64,000 nucleotides of DNA. Origin: Streptomyces sp. ASQP_92 (GTDB lineage Bacteria; Actinomycetota; Actinomycetes; Streptomycetales; Streptomycetaceae). Positions within the stretch are counted from its first letter, which is position 1; each line of letters opens with the position of its first letter. A model generated the notes under the pieces. That model was not told where the DNA came from and searched no databases. It saw nothing but the letters and a program-made list of their open reading frames with translations. A program made the translations under genes and the position numbers. The stretch is from assembly GCF_025399895.1 (NCBI RefSeq), contig NZ_JAODUA010000013.1:62001-126000 (forward strand). Reading direction: 5' to 3'. Shown piece after piece: positions 15,161-23,920 of the stretch.

Positions 15161-17830
15161 TCACGAGGTCTCGGCGACCTGGCGCTCGACGGCGTCGATG
15201 GCGTCGCCGATCGCGTCCGGGTGCTGGCCGCCGCCCTGGGCGACGTCCGGCTTGCCGCCGCCTCCGCCACCGAGGGTCTTCGCCGCGGTGCGGACCAGCT
15301 CGCCGGCCTTGAGACCGCGCTCGCGGGCGGCCTCGTTGGTGGCGATGACCGTCACCGGACGGCCGTTGGCGGTGGTGAACAGGGCGACGACCGCCGGGCG
15401 GTCGCCCGGGATGCGGCCGCGCACGTCCAGGACGAGCTTGCGCAGGTCGTCGGCGGAGGTGCCGTCCGGCACCTGTCCGGTGACGAGCGCGGTGCCGCGG
15501 ATGTCCTTGGCGGAGTCGACCAGACCGGCGGCGGCCTGGAGGACCTTCTCCGCGCGGAACTTCTCGATCTCCTTCTCGGCGTCCTTCAGCTTGCCGAGCA
15601 TGGCGGAGATCTTCTCCGGGAGCTCCTCGGAACGTCCCTTGACCAGCTCCTGGAGCTGGGCGACGACGGTGTGCTCGCGGGCCAGGAAGTTGTACGCGTC
15701 GACGCCGACCAGGGCCTCGATGCGGCGTACCCCGGAGCCGATGGACGACTCGCCGAGCAGCTTCACCAGGCCCAGCTGGGCGGTGTTGTGGACGTGGGTG
15801 CCGCCGCACAGCTCCTTGGAGAAGTCGCCGATGGTGACCACGCGCACCCGCTCGCCGTACTTCTCGCCGAACTCGGCGATGGCGCCCTGCTTCTTGGCCT
15901 CGTCGATCGACATGACCTCGGCCTGCACGTCGAGTTCGCGGGCGAGGACCTCGTTGATCTTCTGCTCGACATCGGTGAGGACCGTGCCGGGAACGGCGGC
16001 GGGCGAGCCGAAGTCGAAGCGGAAGCGGCCCGGCGAGTTCTCGGAGCCGGCCTGGGCGGCCGTCGGGCCGAGCGCGTCGCGCAGCGCCTGGTGGGTGAGG
16101 TGGGTGGCGGAGTGGGCACGCGCGATGGCGCGGCGGCGCTTGGTGTCGATGGCGGCGTACGCGGACGCGCCGACCGTCACCTCGCCGACCTGGACGACGC
16201 CCTTGTGCACATGGACGCCGGGGACCGGCTTCTGCACGTCGCGGACCTCGATGACCGCGCCGCTGTCGAGCTTGATGCGGCCCTGGTCGGCGAGCTGGCC
16301 ACCGCCCTCGGCGTAGAACGGCGAGCGGTCGAGGACGACCTCGACCTCGTCGCCCTCGGTCGCGGCGGGCGAGGGCACACCGTCGACGAGGAGGCCGACG
16401 ATGGTCGACTCGTTCTCGGTGGCGGTGTAGCCGGTGAAGTCGGTGGCGCCGGAGGCGTCGGCCACCTCGCGGTAGGCGGACAGGTCGGCGTGACCGGTCT
16501 TCTTGGCGCGGGCGTCGGCCTTGGCCTGGTCGCGCTGCTGCTTCATCAGGCGGCGGAAGCCGTCCTCATCCACGGACAGGCCCTGTTCGGCGGCCATCTC
16601 CAGGGTGAGGTCGATCGGGAAGCCCCAGGTGTCGTGGAGCAGGAACGCCTTGTCGCCGGCCAGGACCGTGCCACCGGTGGCCTTGGTCTCGGTGATGGCG
16701 GTGTCCAGGATGTTGGTGCCGCCGCGCAGCGCCTTGAGGAAGGCGGCCTCCTCGGCGAGCGCGACCGTCTCGATGCGCTTGCGGTCGGTGACGAGCTCCG
16801 GGTACTGCTGGCCCATCGTCTTGATGACGACGTCGATCAGTTCCTGAACGACGGGACCGGTGGCGCCCATGAGACGCATGTTGCGGATGGCGCGGCGCAT
16901 GATGCGGCGCAGCACATAGCCGCGGCCCTCGTTGCCGGGGGTCACGCCGTCGCCGATGAGCATCACGGAGGTGCGGATGTGGTCGGCGACCACACGCATC
17001 GAGACGTCCGACTCGTGCTTGTCGCCGTAGCGCACACCGGTCAGCTCGGTGGCCTTGTCCATGACGACGCGCAGGGTGTCGGTCTCGTACATGTTCTGCA
17101 CGCCCTGCAGGATCATCGCGAGGCGTTCGAGGCCGAGGCCGGTGTCGATGTTCTGCGAGGGGAGGTCACCCAGGATCGGGAAGTCCTCCTTGCCGTCGCC
17201 GGCGCCGCGCTCGTACTGCATGAAGACCAGGTTCCAGATCTCCACATACCGCTCGTCGTTGACGGCCGGGCCGCCCTCGGCGCCGAACTCGGGGCCGCGG
17301 TCGTAGTTGATCTCGGAGCAGGGCCCGCACGGTCCGGGCACGCCCATGGACCAGAAGTTGTCCTTCTTGCCCAGGCGCTGGATGCGCTCCTTGGGCACGC
17401 CGACGACCTCGTGCCAGATGCGCTCGGCCTCGTCGTCGTCCAGGTAGACGGTGATCCAGAGCTTCTCGGGCTCCAGGCCGTAGCCGCCGTCCGCCACGGA
17501 GCTGGTGAGCAGCTCCCAGGCGTACGTGATGGCGCCTTCCTTGAAGTAGTCCCCGAAGGAGAAGTTGCCGCACATCTGGAAGAACGTGCCGTGCCGGGTG
17601 GTCTTGCCGACCTCTTCGATGTCCGGCGTCCGCACGCACTTCTGCACGCTGGTGGCGCGCGGGGCGGGCGGCTTGGTCTCACCCAGGAAGTACGGCTTGA
17701 AGGGGACCATGCCCGCGTTGACGAGCAGCAGAGTCGGGTCGTCCGCGATGAGCGACGCCGAAGGGACGACGGTGTGGCCGCGCTCCTCGAAGAAGCTCAG
17801 CCAGCGGCGGCGAATCTCGGCCGACTCCAT
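15161..17830 (-). CDS. alaS: Alanyl-tRNA synthetase
   Basis: 889 residues, full length. The class II catalytic core starts at MESAEIRRRWLSFFEERGH and includes the VNAGMVPFKPYFLGE block. The editing domain holds the zinc-binding HSATHL and CGGTHVHNTAQLG motifs. The C-Ala domain ends with glycine-rich LGGGGGGKPDVAQGGG. It charges tRNA-Ala and edits mis-charged Ser and Gly. The ATG at 17830 overlaps the stop of the upstream small gene by one base (TGATG). No T-box leader is visible upstream. Confidence 0.97.
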   Translation of the reverse strand: MESAEIRRRWLSFFEERGHTVVPSASLIADDPTLLLVNAGMVPFKPYFLGETKPPAPRATSVQKCVRTPDIEEVGKTTRHGTFFQMCGNFSFGDYFKEGAITYAWELLTSSVADGGYGLEPEKLWITVYLDDDEAERIWHEVVGVPKERIQRLGKKDNFWSMGVPGPCGPCSEINYDRGPEFGAEGGPAVNDERYVEIWNLVFMQYERGAGDGKEDFPILGDLPSQNIDTGLGLERLAMILQGVQNMYETDTLRVVMDKATELTGVRYGDKHESDVSMRVVADHIRTSVMLIGDGVTPGNEGRGYVLRRIMRRAIRNMRLMGATGPVVQELIDVVIKTMGQQYPELVTDRKRIETVALAEEAAFLKALRGGTNILDTAITETKATGGTVLAGDKAFLLHDTWGFPIDLTLEMAAEQGLSVDEDGFRRLMKQQRDQAKADARAKKTGHADLSAYREVADASGATDFTGYTATENESTIVGLLVDGVPSPAATEGDEVEVVLDRSPFYAEGGGQLADQGRIKLDSGAVIEVRDVQKPVPGVHVHKGVVQVGEVTVGASAYAAIDTKRRRAIARAHSATHLTHQALRDALGPTAAQAGSENSPGRFRFDFGSPAAVPGTVLTDVEQKINEVLARELDVQAEVMSIDEAKKQGAIAEFGEKYGERVRVVTIGDFSKELCGGTHVHNTAQLGLVKLLGESSIGSGVRRIEALVGVDAYNFLAREHTVVAQLQELVKGRSEELPEKISAMLGKLKDAEKEIEKFRAEKVLQAAAGLVDSAKDIRGTALVTGQVPDGTSADDLRKLVLDVRGRIPGDRPAVVALFTTANGRPVTVIATNEAARERGLKAGELVRTAAKTLGGGGGGKPDVAQGGGQHPDAIGDAIDAVERQVAETS

Positions 17831-18177
17831 CAGTGGTCCTCATTCCGGTCGTACGAATGCTTGGTGTGCGGGTGCTGCTGCTTGGTGTGCTGCTGTGAAG
17901 GGGTCTCGAGGGCGACGAGGCGGCGCTGCGCGGGCAGTTCGCGCGGCTCGCTCCCGTCGATGCCCAGGACGTCGTTGAGTTCGGCCTCGCGCTGTGCCAT
18001 GCCGGACTTGATGTCGAGGGCGAAGTCCTTGAGCCGGTGGCCGGCTTCGACCGCCTTGTCGGCGGTGCGCGCGGCCAGGCTCTCCGGGGTGAGCTGTTTC
18101 AGCTTCCGGTTGACCTTGGTGGTGGCCCAGACCCCGGCGGCCGCGCCCGCGGTGAACCAGAACGTACGGCGGAACAT
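17830..18177 (-). CDS. Small membrane-anchored protein upstream of alaS (DUF6167-like)
   Basis: 115 residues. MFRRTFWFTAGAAAGVWATTK forms a short N-terminal hydrophobic anchor, followed by a helical region (KLKQLTPESLAARTADKAVE) and a His/Gln-rich C-terminus. I recognise it as the conserved actinobacterial small protein found next to a DUF948 gene and alaS; the function is unknown. It overlaps the alaS start by one base, so it is probably translated in coupling with it. Confidence 0.75.
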   Translation of the reverse strand: MFRRTFWFTAGAAAGVWATTKVNRKLKQLTPESLAARTADKAVEAGHRLKDFALDIKSGMAQREAELNDVLGIDGSEPRELPAQRRLVALETPSQQHTKQQHPHTKHSYDRNEDH

Positions 18178-18184
18178 CGCAGCG

Positions 18185-18625
18185 TCAGCCCTTTCGCTTC
18201 GAGCGCCGCGCGGGGGGCACGGTCCGCCCGACGATCACGGTACGTCGTGCCGACTTGGCGGGCACATCGGCCGGGGCGGCGCCCTTGCGCCCGATCGCCC
18301 GGCGCACCCCGTACCCGAACGCGGCCACCTTCACCAGCGGGCCGCCGAAGGTGGAGGCCACGGTGGTGGAGAGCGCGGACGCGTTGGAGGTGACCTCCTG
18401 GACGTCGGAGGCGATGGCGTCGACCCGGTCGAGCTGGGTCTGCGCGGAGCGCACCGCGACGGAGGCGTCCGCGAGCAGCGGGACGGCCTGGTCCGTCACC
18501 TCCGCCACCAGCTTGGTCGTCGCCCTCAGCGTCTGGGCCAGCCTCACGAGAACGACCGCGAGGAAGGACACCAGGATCGCCCAGAAGACGGCCACCAGGA
18601 TCCCGGCCACCTCTCCACCGGACAC
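18185..18625 (-). CDS. DUF948 membrane protein
   Basis: 146 residues. An N-terminal hydrophobic helix (GILVAVFWAILVSFLAVVLVR) is followed by a long amphipathic helical segment (LVAEVTDQAVPLLADASVAV), the DUF948 pattern, and a basic tail rich in Arg and Lys. The GTG at 18625 is chosen because GGGGAG lies about 8 nt upstream; a GTG at 18631 is too close to that site. The next gene begins 8 bp after its stop, consistent with a DUF948-DUF6167-alaS operon. Function unknown. Confidence 0.78.
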   Translation of the reverse strand: MSGGEVAGILVAVFWAILVSFLAVVLVRLAQTLRATTKLVAEVTDQAVPLLADASVAVRSAQTQLDRVDAIASDVQEVTSNASALSTTVASTFGGPLVKVAAFGYGVRRAIGRKGAAPADVPAKSARRTVIVGRTVPPARRSKRKG

Positions 18626-18762
18626 TTGCACCGCTCCCCGCAACCCGTCGGAACCCGAAAACCTCGAAAACCTCGAAAAAAGGTGTCCTACGAGCCTATC
18701 GCGCCGCCGATGGCTTCCCGTACCGCGTTCCCCGCCGCCACAAGCGGAGTTGCGCAAGCCGA

Positions 18763-18792
18763 TTGTACGCAGTGCATACCCTTGAGTACGCT
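18763..18792 (+). promoter_or_regulatory. Promoter with operator-like inverted repeat for the NB-ARC regulator
   Basis: TTGTAC (18763-18768) and TACGCT (18787-18792) are spaced 18 bp. Transcription would start near 18799, only about 3 nt before the ATG at 18802, implying a leaderless mRNA. GTACGCA-G-TGCATAC (18765-18779), a 15-bp near-perfect inverted repeat with one mismatch, covers the -35 and spacer, a good place for a repressor site. Confidence 0.5.
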
Positions 18793-18801
18793 GCGTGTTC
18801 C

Positions 18802-20967
18802 ATGCGCTCCCATCTGCCCGCAGAGTTGAACCGCTTCGTCGGGCGAGACCGAGAACTGGCCCGGGTGGACCGGCTGCTCCGCGAGGCGCGCCTGGTCACC
18901 GTGACCGGCGTCGGCGGGGTGGGCAAGACCCGTCTCGCGCTGCGGGCCGCGGCCACCGCGGCGGAGCAGGAACGCTACTGCGACGGCGTCCGACTGGTCG
19001 AGCTGTCCTCGCTGAACGACCCCGCCCTCCTCGACCACGCCGTCGTCGAGGCGCTGGGCCTGACCGACCACACGGCGAGAGCGCCGCGCCGGCTGCTCCT
19101 TGACCACCTCGCGGAGCGTGAACTCCTGCTGGTGCTCGACGGGTTCGAGCAGCTGGTGGCGGACTGCGCCGAGCTGGTGCGGGATCTCTTGCGGAGCTGC
19201 CCGCGTCTGCGGGTCCTGGCCGCCGGGCGGCTGCCGCTCAGGATCGAGGGCGAGCGGATGTTCACGCTGGCGCCCATGAACGAGCGGGACGCGCTGCTTC
19301 TGTTCACCGAGCGGGCGGCCGACTCCCGGGGCGGCGAGCGGCCGACCGAGGGGCACGAGGCGGCCGCCGCCGAGCTGTGCCGGCGTCTCGACGGGATTCC
19401 GCTGGCCCTGGAGCTGGCGGCCGGGCGTCTTGGCACGCTGTCGGTCGAGCAGTTGCTGCGCCGCCTGGACGACCGGTTCCGGCTGCTCACCGGAGGCGGG
19501 CGGGGGGTGCTGCCCCGCCACCAGACGCTGCGTACGACCATCGGCTGGAGCCATGAACTGTGCACGGGGGCGCAGCGGTTGCTGTGGGCGCGGCTCTCGG
19601 TGTTCGCGGGCGCCTTCGATCTGGAGGCCGTCGAGTACATCTGCGTGGGCCCCGATCTGCCGCAGCAGGACGTGCTGGACGTCCTCGGCGAGCTGCTCGA
19701 CCAGTCGGTGGTGGTGCGTGAGGACGGCGCGGGCGGCATCCGCTACCGGCTGCTCGACACGGTCCGCGAGTACGGCGCCGAGTGGCTGACGGCGATGGGC
19801 GACGAGGAGCGGCTGCACCGGCGCCATCGCGACTGGTACCTGGGGCTCGCCACCTGGTGCGAGCTGGACTGGTTCAGTCCGCGCCAGGCCGAGGTGGCGG
19901 CCCGGGTGGAGGGCGAACTGCCCAACTTGCGTGCCGCGATGGAGTTTTCGCTGGCCTCTCCCGAGGACGCGCACCTCGCCCAGTACCTGGCGGGCACGCT
20001 CTGGTTCTACTGGGCCGGCTGCGGGCGGCTCGCAGAGGGCCGGCACTGGCTGACCCAGGTCCTGGACGCCGAGAGCGAGCACGACAGTTCACGGCTCAAG
20101 GCGCTGTGGGTGCTCGGCTATGTGGCGGTGCTCCAGGGCGACGCGGTGGCGGCGATCGCCGCGTTGCAGGAGTGCCGCGAGGAGGCCGAGCTGCGTGGCG
20201 ACGCGGTCGCCGTGGCGTACGCGGTGCACCGCTCCGGGTGTCTGGCGCTGGTCACCGACGACATGCCGCGCGCCGAGGAGTTGCTGCGCGAGGCCCTCGC
20301 CGGGTACGAGGAGGTCGGCGAGCTCAACAGCAATGTGCTGATGGGCCGGGTCGAGATGGCGATGGCGGTGGGCTTCAGGGGCCGGCTGGACGAGGCGGTC
20401 TCGGTCTGCGAGCACGTCGTGGAGGTCTGCGAGGAGCACGGCGAGCGCTGGGCGCGCGCCTATGCGCTGTACGTCCTGGCCTACGCGGCCTGGTACGCCG
20501 GTGATCCGGCCCGCGCGCGCACCTTGCTGCGCGAGACCCTCGCCGTCAGTCACACCTTCCACGACCTGGTCGGCACGGTGCTCACCCTGGAGATGCTGGC
20601 GCTGGTCGAGGTGGACGCCGGGGACCCGGCGGAGGCGGCCGTGCTCCAGGGCGCGGCCGAGCGGATCTGGCCCTCGGTGGGGCTGCCCCTGTTCGGTTCG
20701 GCGTACTTCTACGCCGCGCACGTGCTCTGCGAGGAGCGGACGCGGGAGCGACTGGGTGACGCGGCGTACGAGGAGCACCGGCGGCGCGGCGCCCGGATCG
20801 AGACGGAGGTCGCGGTGGCGCGGGCACTCGGAGGAGGCCAAGAGGCCGACGACGTACGGGAGTTGCCGTCCGCGCGCGAGGGGCAGCAGCCCGAGGGCCC
20901 CGCACATGCGGAAGCCCGCCGCCTCCCGCTCCGTGCGGAGCGGGGGGACGGCGGGCTGAAGCGCTGA
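18802..20967 (+). CDS. NB-ARC/AfsR-like ATPase with TPR-like C-terminal half, no HTH seen
   Basis: 721 residues. An N-terminal STAND-type NTPase follows the start: NRFVGRDREL, Walker A GVGGVGKT at 36-43, Walker B-like LLLVLDGFEQL, and GIPLALELAAGRL (the GLPL-type motif). The rest is helical and TPR-like (WVLGYVAVLQGDAVAAIAAL). This is the architecture of LuxR/AfsR-type signalling ATPases, but no helix-turn-helix is seen at either end, so the DNA-binding part is missing or the protein works through partners. ATG 18802 is preferred; a TTG at 18763 lies in the promoter. The last ~18 codons also encode a terminator hairpin. Confidence 0.82.
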   Translation: MRSHLPAELNRFVGRDRELARVDRLLREARLVTVTGVGGVGKTRLALRAAATAAEQERYCDGVRLVELSSLNDPALLDHAVVEALGLTDHTARAPRRLLLDHLAERELLLVLDGFEQLVADCAELVRDLLRSCPRLRVLAAGRLPLRIEGERMFTLAPMNERDALLLFTERAADSRGGERPTEGHEAAAAELCRRLDGIPLALELAAGRLGTLSVEQLLRRLDDRFRLLTGGGRGVLPRHQTLRTTIGWSHELCTGAQRLLWARLSVFAGAFDLEAVEYICVGPDLPQQDVLDVLGELLDQSVVVREDGAGGIRYRLLDTVREYGAEWLTAMGDEERLHRRHRDWYLGLATWCELDWFSPRQAEVAARVEGELPNLRAAMEFSLASPEDAHLAQYLAGTLWFYWAGCGRLAEGRHWLTQVLDAESEHDSSRLKALWVLGYVAVLQGDAVAAIAALQECREEAELRGDAVAVAYAVHRSGCLALVTDDMPRAEELLREALAGYEEVGELNSNVLMGRVEMAMAVGFRGRLDEAVSVCEHVVEVCEEHGERWARAYALYVLAYAAWYAGDPARARTLLRETLAVSHTFHDLVGTVLTLEMLALVEVDAGDPAEAAVLQGAAERIWPSVGLPLFGSAYFYAAHVLCEERTRERLGDAAYEEHRRRGARIETEVAVARALGGGQEADDVRELPSAREGQQPEGPAHAEARRLPLRAERGDGGLKR
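20913..20957. terminator. Bidirectional terminator inside the 3' end of the NB-ARC gene
   Basis: The outer stem AGCCCGCCG/CGGCGGGCT (20913-20921/20949-20957) encloses a perfect inner stem CCCGCTCCG/CGGAGCGGG. It lies between the convergent regulator and rpsD, just past the rpsD stop, yet wholly within the regulator's reading frame. It probably serves both genes. Confidence 0.78.
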
Positions 20968-20988
20968 GGCTCCGGAGTTACGCCTGGA

Positions 20989-21603
20989 TCAGCGGGCGTA
21001 GTACTCGACGACGAGCTGCTCGTCGCAGATGACCGGGATTTCCTTGCGGTTCGGGTCGCGGTCCAGGCGGAAGGCCAGGGCCTTCAGGTTCACCTGGAGG
21101 TAGCGCGGGGTCTCGCCCTCGCCGGCGTAGCCACCCTCGCGGGCGACCTGGAAGGGGACCTTCTCGCGGCTGCGCTCGCGGACGGTCACGACGTCGTCCG
21201 GACGGACGCGGAACGACGGCTTGTCGACCTTGCCACCGTTGACCTGGATGTGACCGTGCACGACCATCTGGCGGGCCTGGTAGATGGTGCGGGCGATGCC
21301 CGAACGCAGGACCAGGGCGTCGAGGCGACGCTCGAGCTCGACGACCAGCGCCTCGCCCGTCTTGCCCTCGGCCTTCTTGGCGCGGTCGTAGGCACGCGCC
21401 ATCTGGCGCTCGCTGATGTCGTACTGGGCGCGCAGACGCTGCTTCTCGAGCAGACGGACCTTGTAGTCCGAGTTCTGCTTGCGGCCACGGCCGTGCTCGC
21501 CCGGCGGGTAGGGGCGGGCCTCGAAGTACTTGACGGCCTTCGGCGTCAGCGCGATGCCGAGCGCACGAGACTTCTTGACCTTGGGACGCGACTGGTTAGG
21601 CAC
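20989..21603 (-). CDS. rpsD: 30S ribosomal protein S4
   Basis: 204 residues. The N-terminal S4 globular domain begins VPNQSRPKVKKSRALGIAL, and the S4 RNA-binding motif is at about residues 95-155 (RRLDALVLRSGIARTIYQA ... VHGHIQVNG). S4 nucleates 30S assembly. The GTG at 21603 gives the usual 204-residue actinobacterial protein and has GGAG 3 nt upstream; an in-frame TTG three codons earlier is less likely. It stands alone here rather than in the alpha operon, as is common in streptomycetes. An iron box lies 25 bp upstream on the shared intergenic DNA. Confidence 0.96.
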   Translation of the reverse strand: MPNQSRPKVKKSRALGIALTPKAVKYFEARPYPPGEHGRGRKQNSDYKVRLLEKQRLRAQYDISERQMARAYDRAKKAEGKTGEALVVELERRLDALVLRSGIARTIYQARQMVVHGHIQVNGGKVDKPSFRVRPDDVVTVRERSREKVPFQVAREGGYAGEGETPRYLQVNLKALAFRLDRDPNRKEIPVICDEQLVVEYYAR

Positions 21604-21627
21604 GTTCTCCAAACCTCCATGGTTGGG

Positions 21628-21646
21628 TTAGGTTAGGCTCACCTTA
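21628..21646 (+). promoter_or_regulatory. Iron box (DmdR1/IdeR-type operator)
   Basis: TTAGGTTAGGCTCACCTTA differs at one position from the Streptomyces DmdR iron-box consensus TTAGGTTAGGCTCACCTAA. TAGGCT within it fits a -10 element for rightward transcription starting near 21647, and AAGGAG with an ATG at 21661 follow. It most likely places the DUF2470 gene under iron repression. It lies 25 bp from the rpsD start, so an effect on rpsD is possible but less expected. Confidence 0.78.
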
Positions 21647-21828
21647 CTCAAGGAGATCGCATGTCGCGTCCGGGGAACACCAGTCACATCACGGACAACA
21701 CGAAGAAGGCCGGCCAAACGCCGCTTTCGCGGGAGGCCGACTCTCCCGGCTCCGCTGGAGCCGGGCACGTGACGGAGGTCCGATCAGATCGTGGTCAGCC
21801 GCGTCCCAGCGGACTTGAAATCGCGCGG

Positions 21829-22509
21829 ATGCCGTCAGCAGCCGAGCGCACACGAACTCTCGTACAGAGTACCTGCTCGGCGGTGCTGCTCGTACCGGGC
21901 CCCCGGGGCGCCCGCCCGGAGCAGCTCCTGACCGGCGAACGGGGCGTCGGTCCCGACGGGGATCTGTTCCTCGTCCTGCCCGCCCGTTCCCCGGCGGGCA
22001 GGGCCGCCGAGGGCGCACCGGACGACGAGGTCCCGGCGGTCCTGGAGCTCACGGATGTGGCCCCGGTCTCCGTTCCTCACCGTATCCGGGGCCGGGCCTG
22101 GATCTCCGGGCGGCTGACCCCGGTGCCCGGGCAGGCGGGGCCCGGGCAGGTGATGCTGCGCCTCACGGTGGGCGAGGCCTCCGTGGACGACCTGTGGGGC
22201 GCGGCCACGGTGGACCGGCGGGACTTCGCCCTGGCCGCGCCCGATCCGCTGGTGCGGTACGAGACCGAGCTCCTCCAGCACCTCGCCTCCGCCCACGGTG
22301 AGCAACTCGGGCTGCTGTGCGGGCTCGTGGAACGGGAAGGAGTGGAGCGGGTCACTCCGCTGGCACTCGACCGCTTCGGGCTGCGGGTCCGTTTCGGCGG
22401 GAGCGACGGCCACACCTTCGACGCCCGCTTCGACTTCCCCGAGCCGGTGACCGACATCACGGCGCTGCGCCGCGCGATGCACCAGCTCTTCGAGGCCGCG
22501 GGCGGCTAG
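21829..22509 (+). CDS. DUF2470 / HugZ-like protein, putative haem-binding, iron-regulated
   Basis: 226 residues from ATG 21829. The N-terminal part (ERTRTLVQSTCSAVLLVPG) resembles the PNPOx-like split barrel. The C-terminal part (HLASAHGEQLGLLCG, LDRFGLRVRFGG, FPEPVTDITALRRAMHQLF) is a DUF2470 domain. This two-part layout is that of HugZ-type haem utilisation proteins, and the upstream iron box fits. The start is uncertain: ATG 21661, in the same frame, has a far better Shine-Dalgarno (AAGGAG, 5-nt spacing) and would add 56 residues that look unlike protein. In that leader lies a perfect 9-bp hairpin (21745-21765). Haem binding is inferred. Confidence 0.78.
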   Translation: MPSAAERTRTLVQSTCSAVLLVPGPRGARPEQLLTGERGVGPDGDLFLVLPARSPAGRAAEGAPDDEVPAVLELTDVAPVSVPHRIRGRAWISGRLTPVPGQAGPGQVMLRLTVGEASVDDLWGAATVDRRDFALAAPDPLVRYETELLQHLASAHGEQLGLLCGLVEREGVERVTPLALDRFGLRVRFGGSDGHTFDARFDFPEPVTDITALRRAMHQLFEAAGG

Positions 22510-22524
22510 GCACGGCCGCCCGCG
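22497..22524 (+). terminator. Terminator overlapping the end of the DUF2470 gene
   Basis: CGCGGGCGGC (22497-22506) pairs with GCCGCCCGCG (22515-22524) across an 8-nt loop that contains the TAG stop codon. Confidence 0.7.
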
Positions 22525-22564
22525 CTCCCCCCGTGAGACTCCCCTGTAGAAACCGAAAAAGGGG

Positions 22565-23920
22565 TCAGTCCCCGTCCCTGCCCAGGCGCTCGCGCACCTT
22601 CTCCACCACGTCCGCGTACCGCGCCTCCGCGCCGTACCGCGTCGGCTCGTAGTAGCGCTTGTCCGCCACCGCGTCCGGCGCGTACTGCTGGGAGGCGATC
22701 GCGCCCGGCACGTCGTGCGGGTAGATATAGCCCTGCGCGTGGCCCAGCTTGGCCGCGCCCTTGTAGTGGCCGTCGCGCAGATGGGGCGGGACGGGGCCGG
22801 CAAGCCCCGCCCGGACGTCCGCCATCGCGGCGCCGATCGCGGTCGTCGCCGAGTTGGACTTCGGGGCCAGCGCCAGCGCGATCGTGGCGTGGCTCAGGGT
22901 CAGGGCCGCCTCGGGGAAGCCGATGAGGGCGACGGCCTGCGCGGCCGCGACCGCGGTGGGCAGCGCCGTCGGGTCGGCCAGGCCGATGTCCTCGCTCGCG
23001 GAGATGATCAGGCGTCGCGCGATGAAGCGGGGATCCTCGCCCGCCTCGATCATGCGGGCCAGATAGTGCAGGGCCGCGTCCACGTCCGAGCCGCGGATCG
23101 ACTTGATCAGCGCGCTCGCCACGTCGTAGTGCTGGTCGCCACCCTTGTCGTACGTCACCGCCGCCCGGTCGACGGTCTCCTCCAGGGTCTGGAGCGTGAT
23201 CTCCTGCTCCGACTTGGCGAGCGCCGAACCGGCCGCCGCCTCCAGGGCGGTCAGGGCGCGCCGGGCGTCACCCCCCGCGATGCGCAGCAGATGCGCCTCG
23301 GCGTCCGAGGGCAGGGTGACGGCGGACCCGAGGCCCCGCTCCTCGGTGAGCGCCCGCCGGACCAGGGCGCGCAGGTCGTCGTCCGTGAGCGGTTCGAGGG
23401 TGAGCAGCAGGGAGCGCGAGAGCAGGGGGGAGATCACCGAGAAGTACGGGTTCTCGGTGGTCGCCGCGATCAGGGTGACCCAGCGGTTCTCGACGGCGGG
23501 GAGCAGCGAGTCCTGCTGGGCCTTGGAGAAGCGGTGGATCTCGTCGAGGAAGAGGACGGTCTCCTTGCCGAAGCCGCCGATGGCGCGGCGGGCGCCGTCG
23601 ATGACCGCGCGGACCTCCTTGACGCCCGCGGTGATCGCCGAGAGCTCCACGAACCGCTTGTTGGTGGCCTTGGACACCACATACGCGAGCGTCGTCTTTC
23701 CCGTGCCGGGCGGACCCCACAGGATCACCGAGGACGGGCCGGCCGGGCCGCCCGCCCCCTCCCCCACCAGGCGCCGCAGGGGCGAGCCCTGCTTCAGGAG
23801 GTGCTGCTGGCCGACCACCTCGTCGAGGACGCGCGGACGCATCCGTACGGCCAGAGGGCTGCCCGCCGGGTCTTTCTCCTGGCGGTCCTCTGCGGCTGCG
23901 GTAAACAGGTCGGGTTCCAC
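22565..23920 (-). CDS. rarA: Replication-associated recombination protein A (RarA/MgsA)
   Basis: 451 residues of a clamp-loader-like AAA+ ATPase. Walker A GPPGTGKTT is near residue 70, Walker B LFLDEIHRF near 124, and sensor motif ATTENPYFSV near 154. The C-terminal tetramerisation region (ASEDIGLADPTAL, LGHAQGYIYPHDVPG) is intact. The family acts at stalled forks and displaces SSB. The start is taken at GTG 23920 (EPDLFTAAAEDRQ follows); an in-frame ATG at 23950 is the alternative. Neither has a strong Shine-Dalgarno. Confidence 0.92.
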   Translation of the reverse strand: MEPDLFTAAAEDRQEKDPAGSPLAVRMRPRVLDEVVGQQHLLKQGSPLRRLVGEGAGGPAGPSSVILWGPPGTGKTTLAYVVSKATNKRFVELSAITAGVKEVRAVIDGARRAIGGFGKETVLFLDEIHRFSKAQQDSLLPAVENRWVTLIAATTENPYFSVISPLLSRSLLLTLEPLTDDDLRALVRRALTEERGLGSAVTLPSDAEAHLLRIAGGDARRALTALEAAAGSALAKSEQEITLQTLEETVDRAAVTYDKGGDQHYDVASALIKSIRGSDVDAALHYLARMIEAGEDPRFIARRLIISASEDIGLADPTALPTAVAAAQAVALIGFPEAALTLSHATIALALAPKSNSATTAIGAAMADVRAGLAGPVPPHLRDGHYKGAAKLGHAQGYIYPHDVPGAIASQQYAPDAVADKRYYEPTRYGAEARYADVVEKVRERLGRDGD

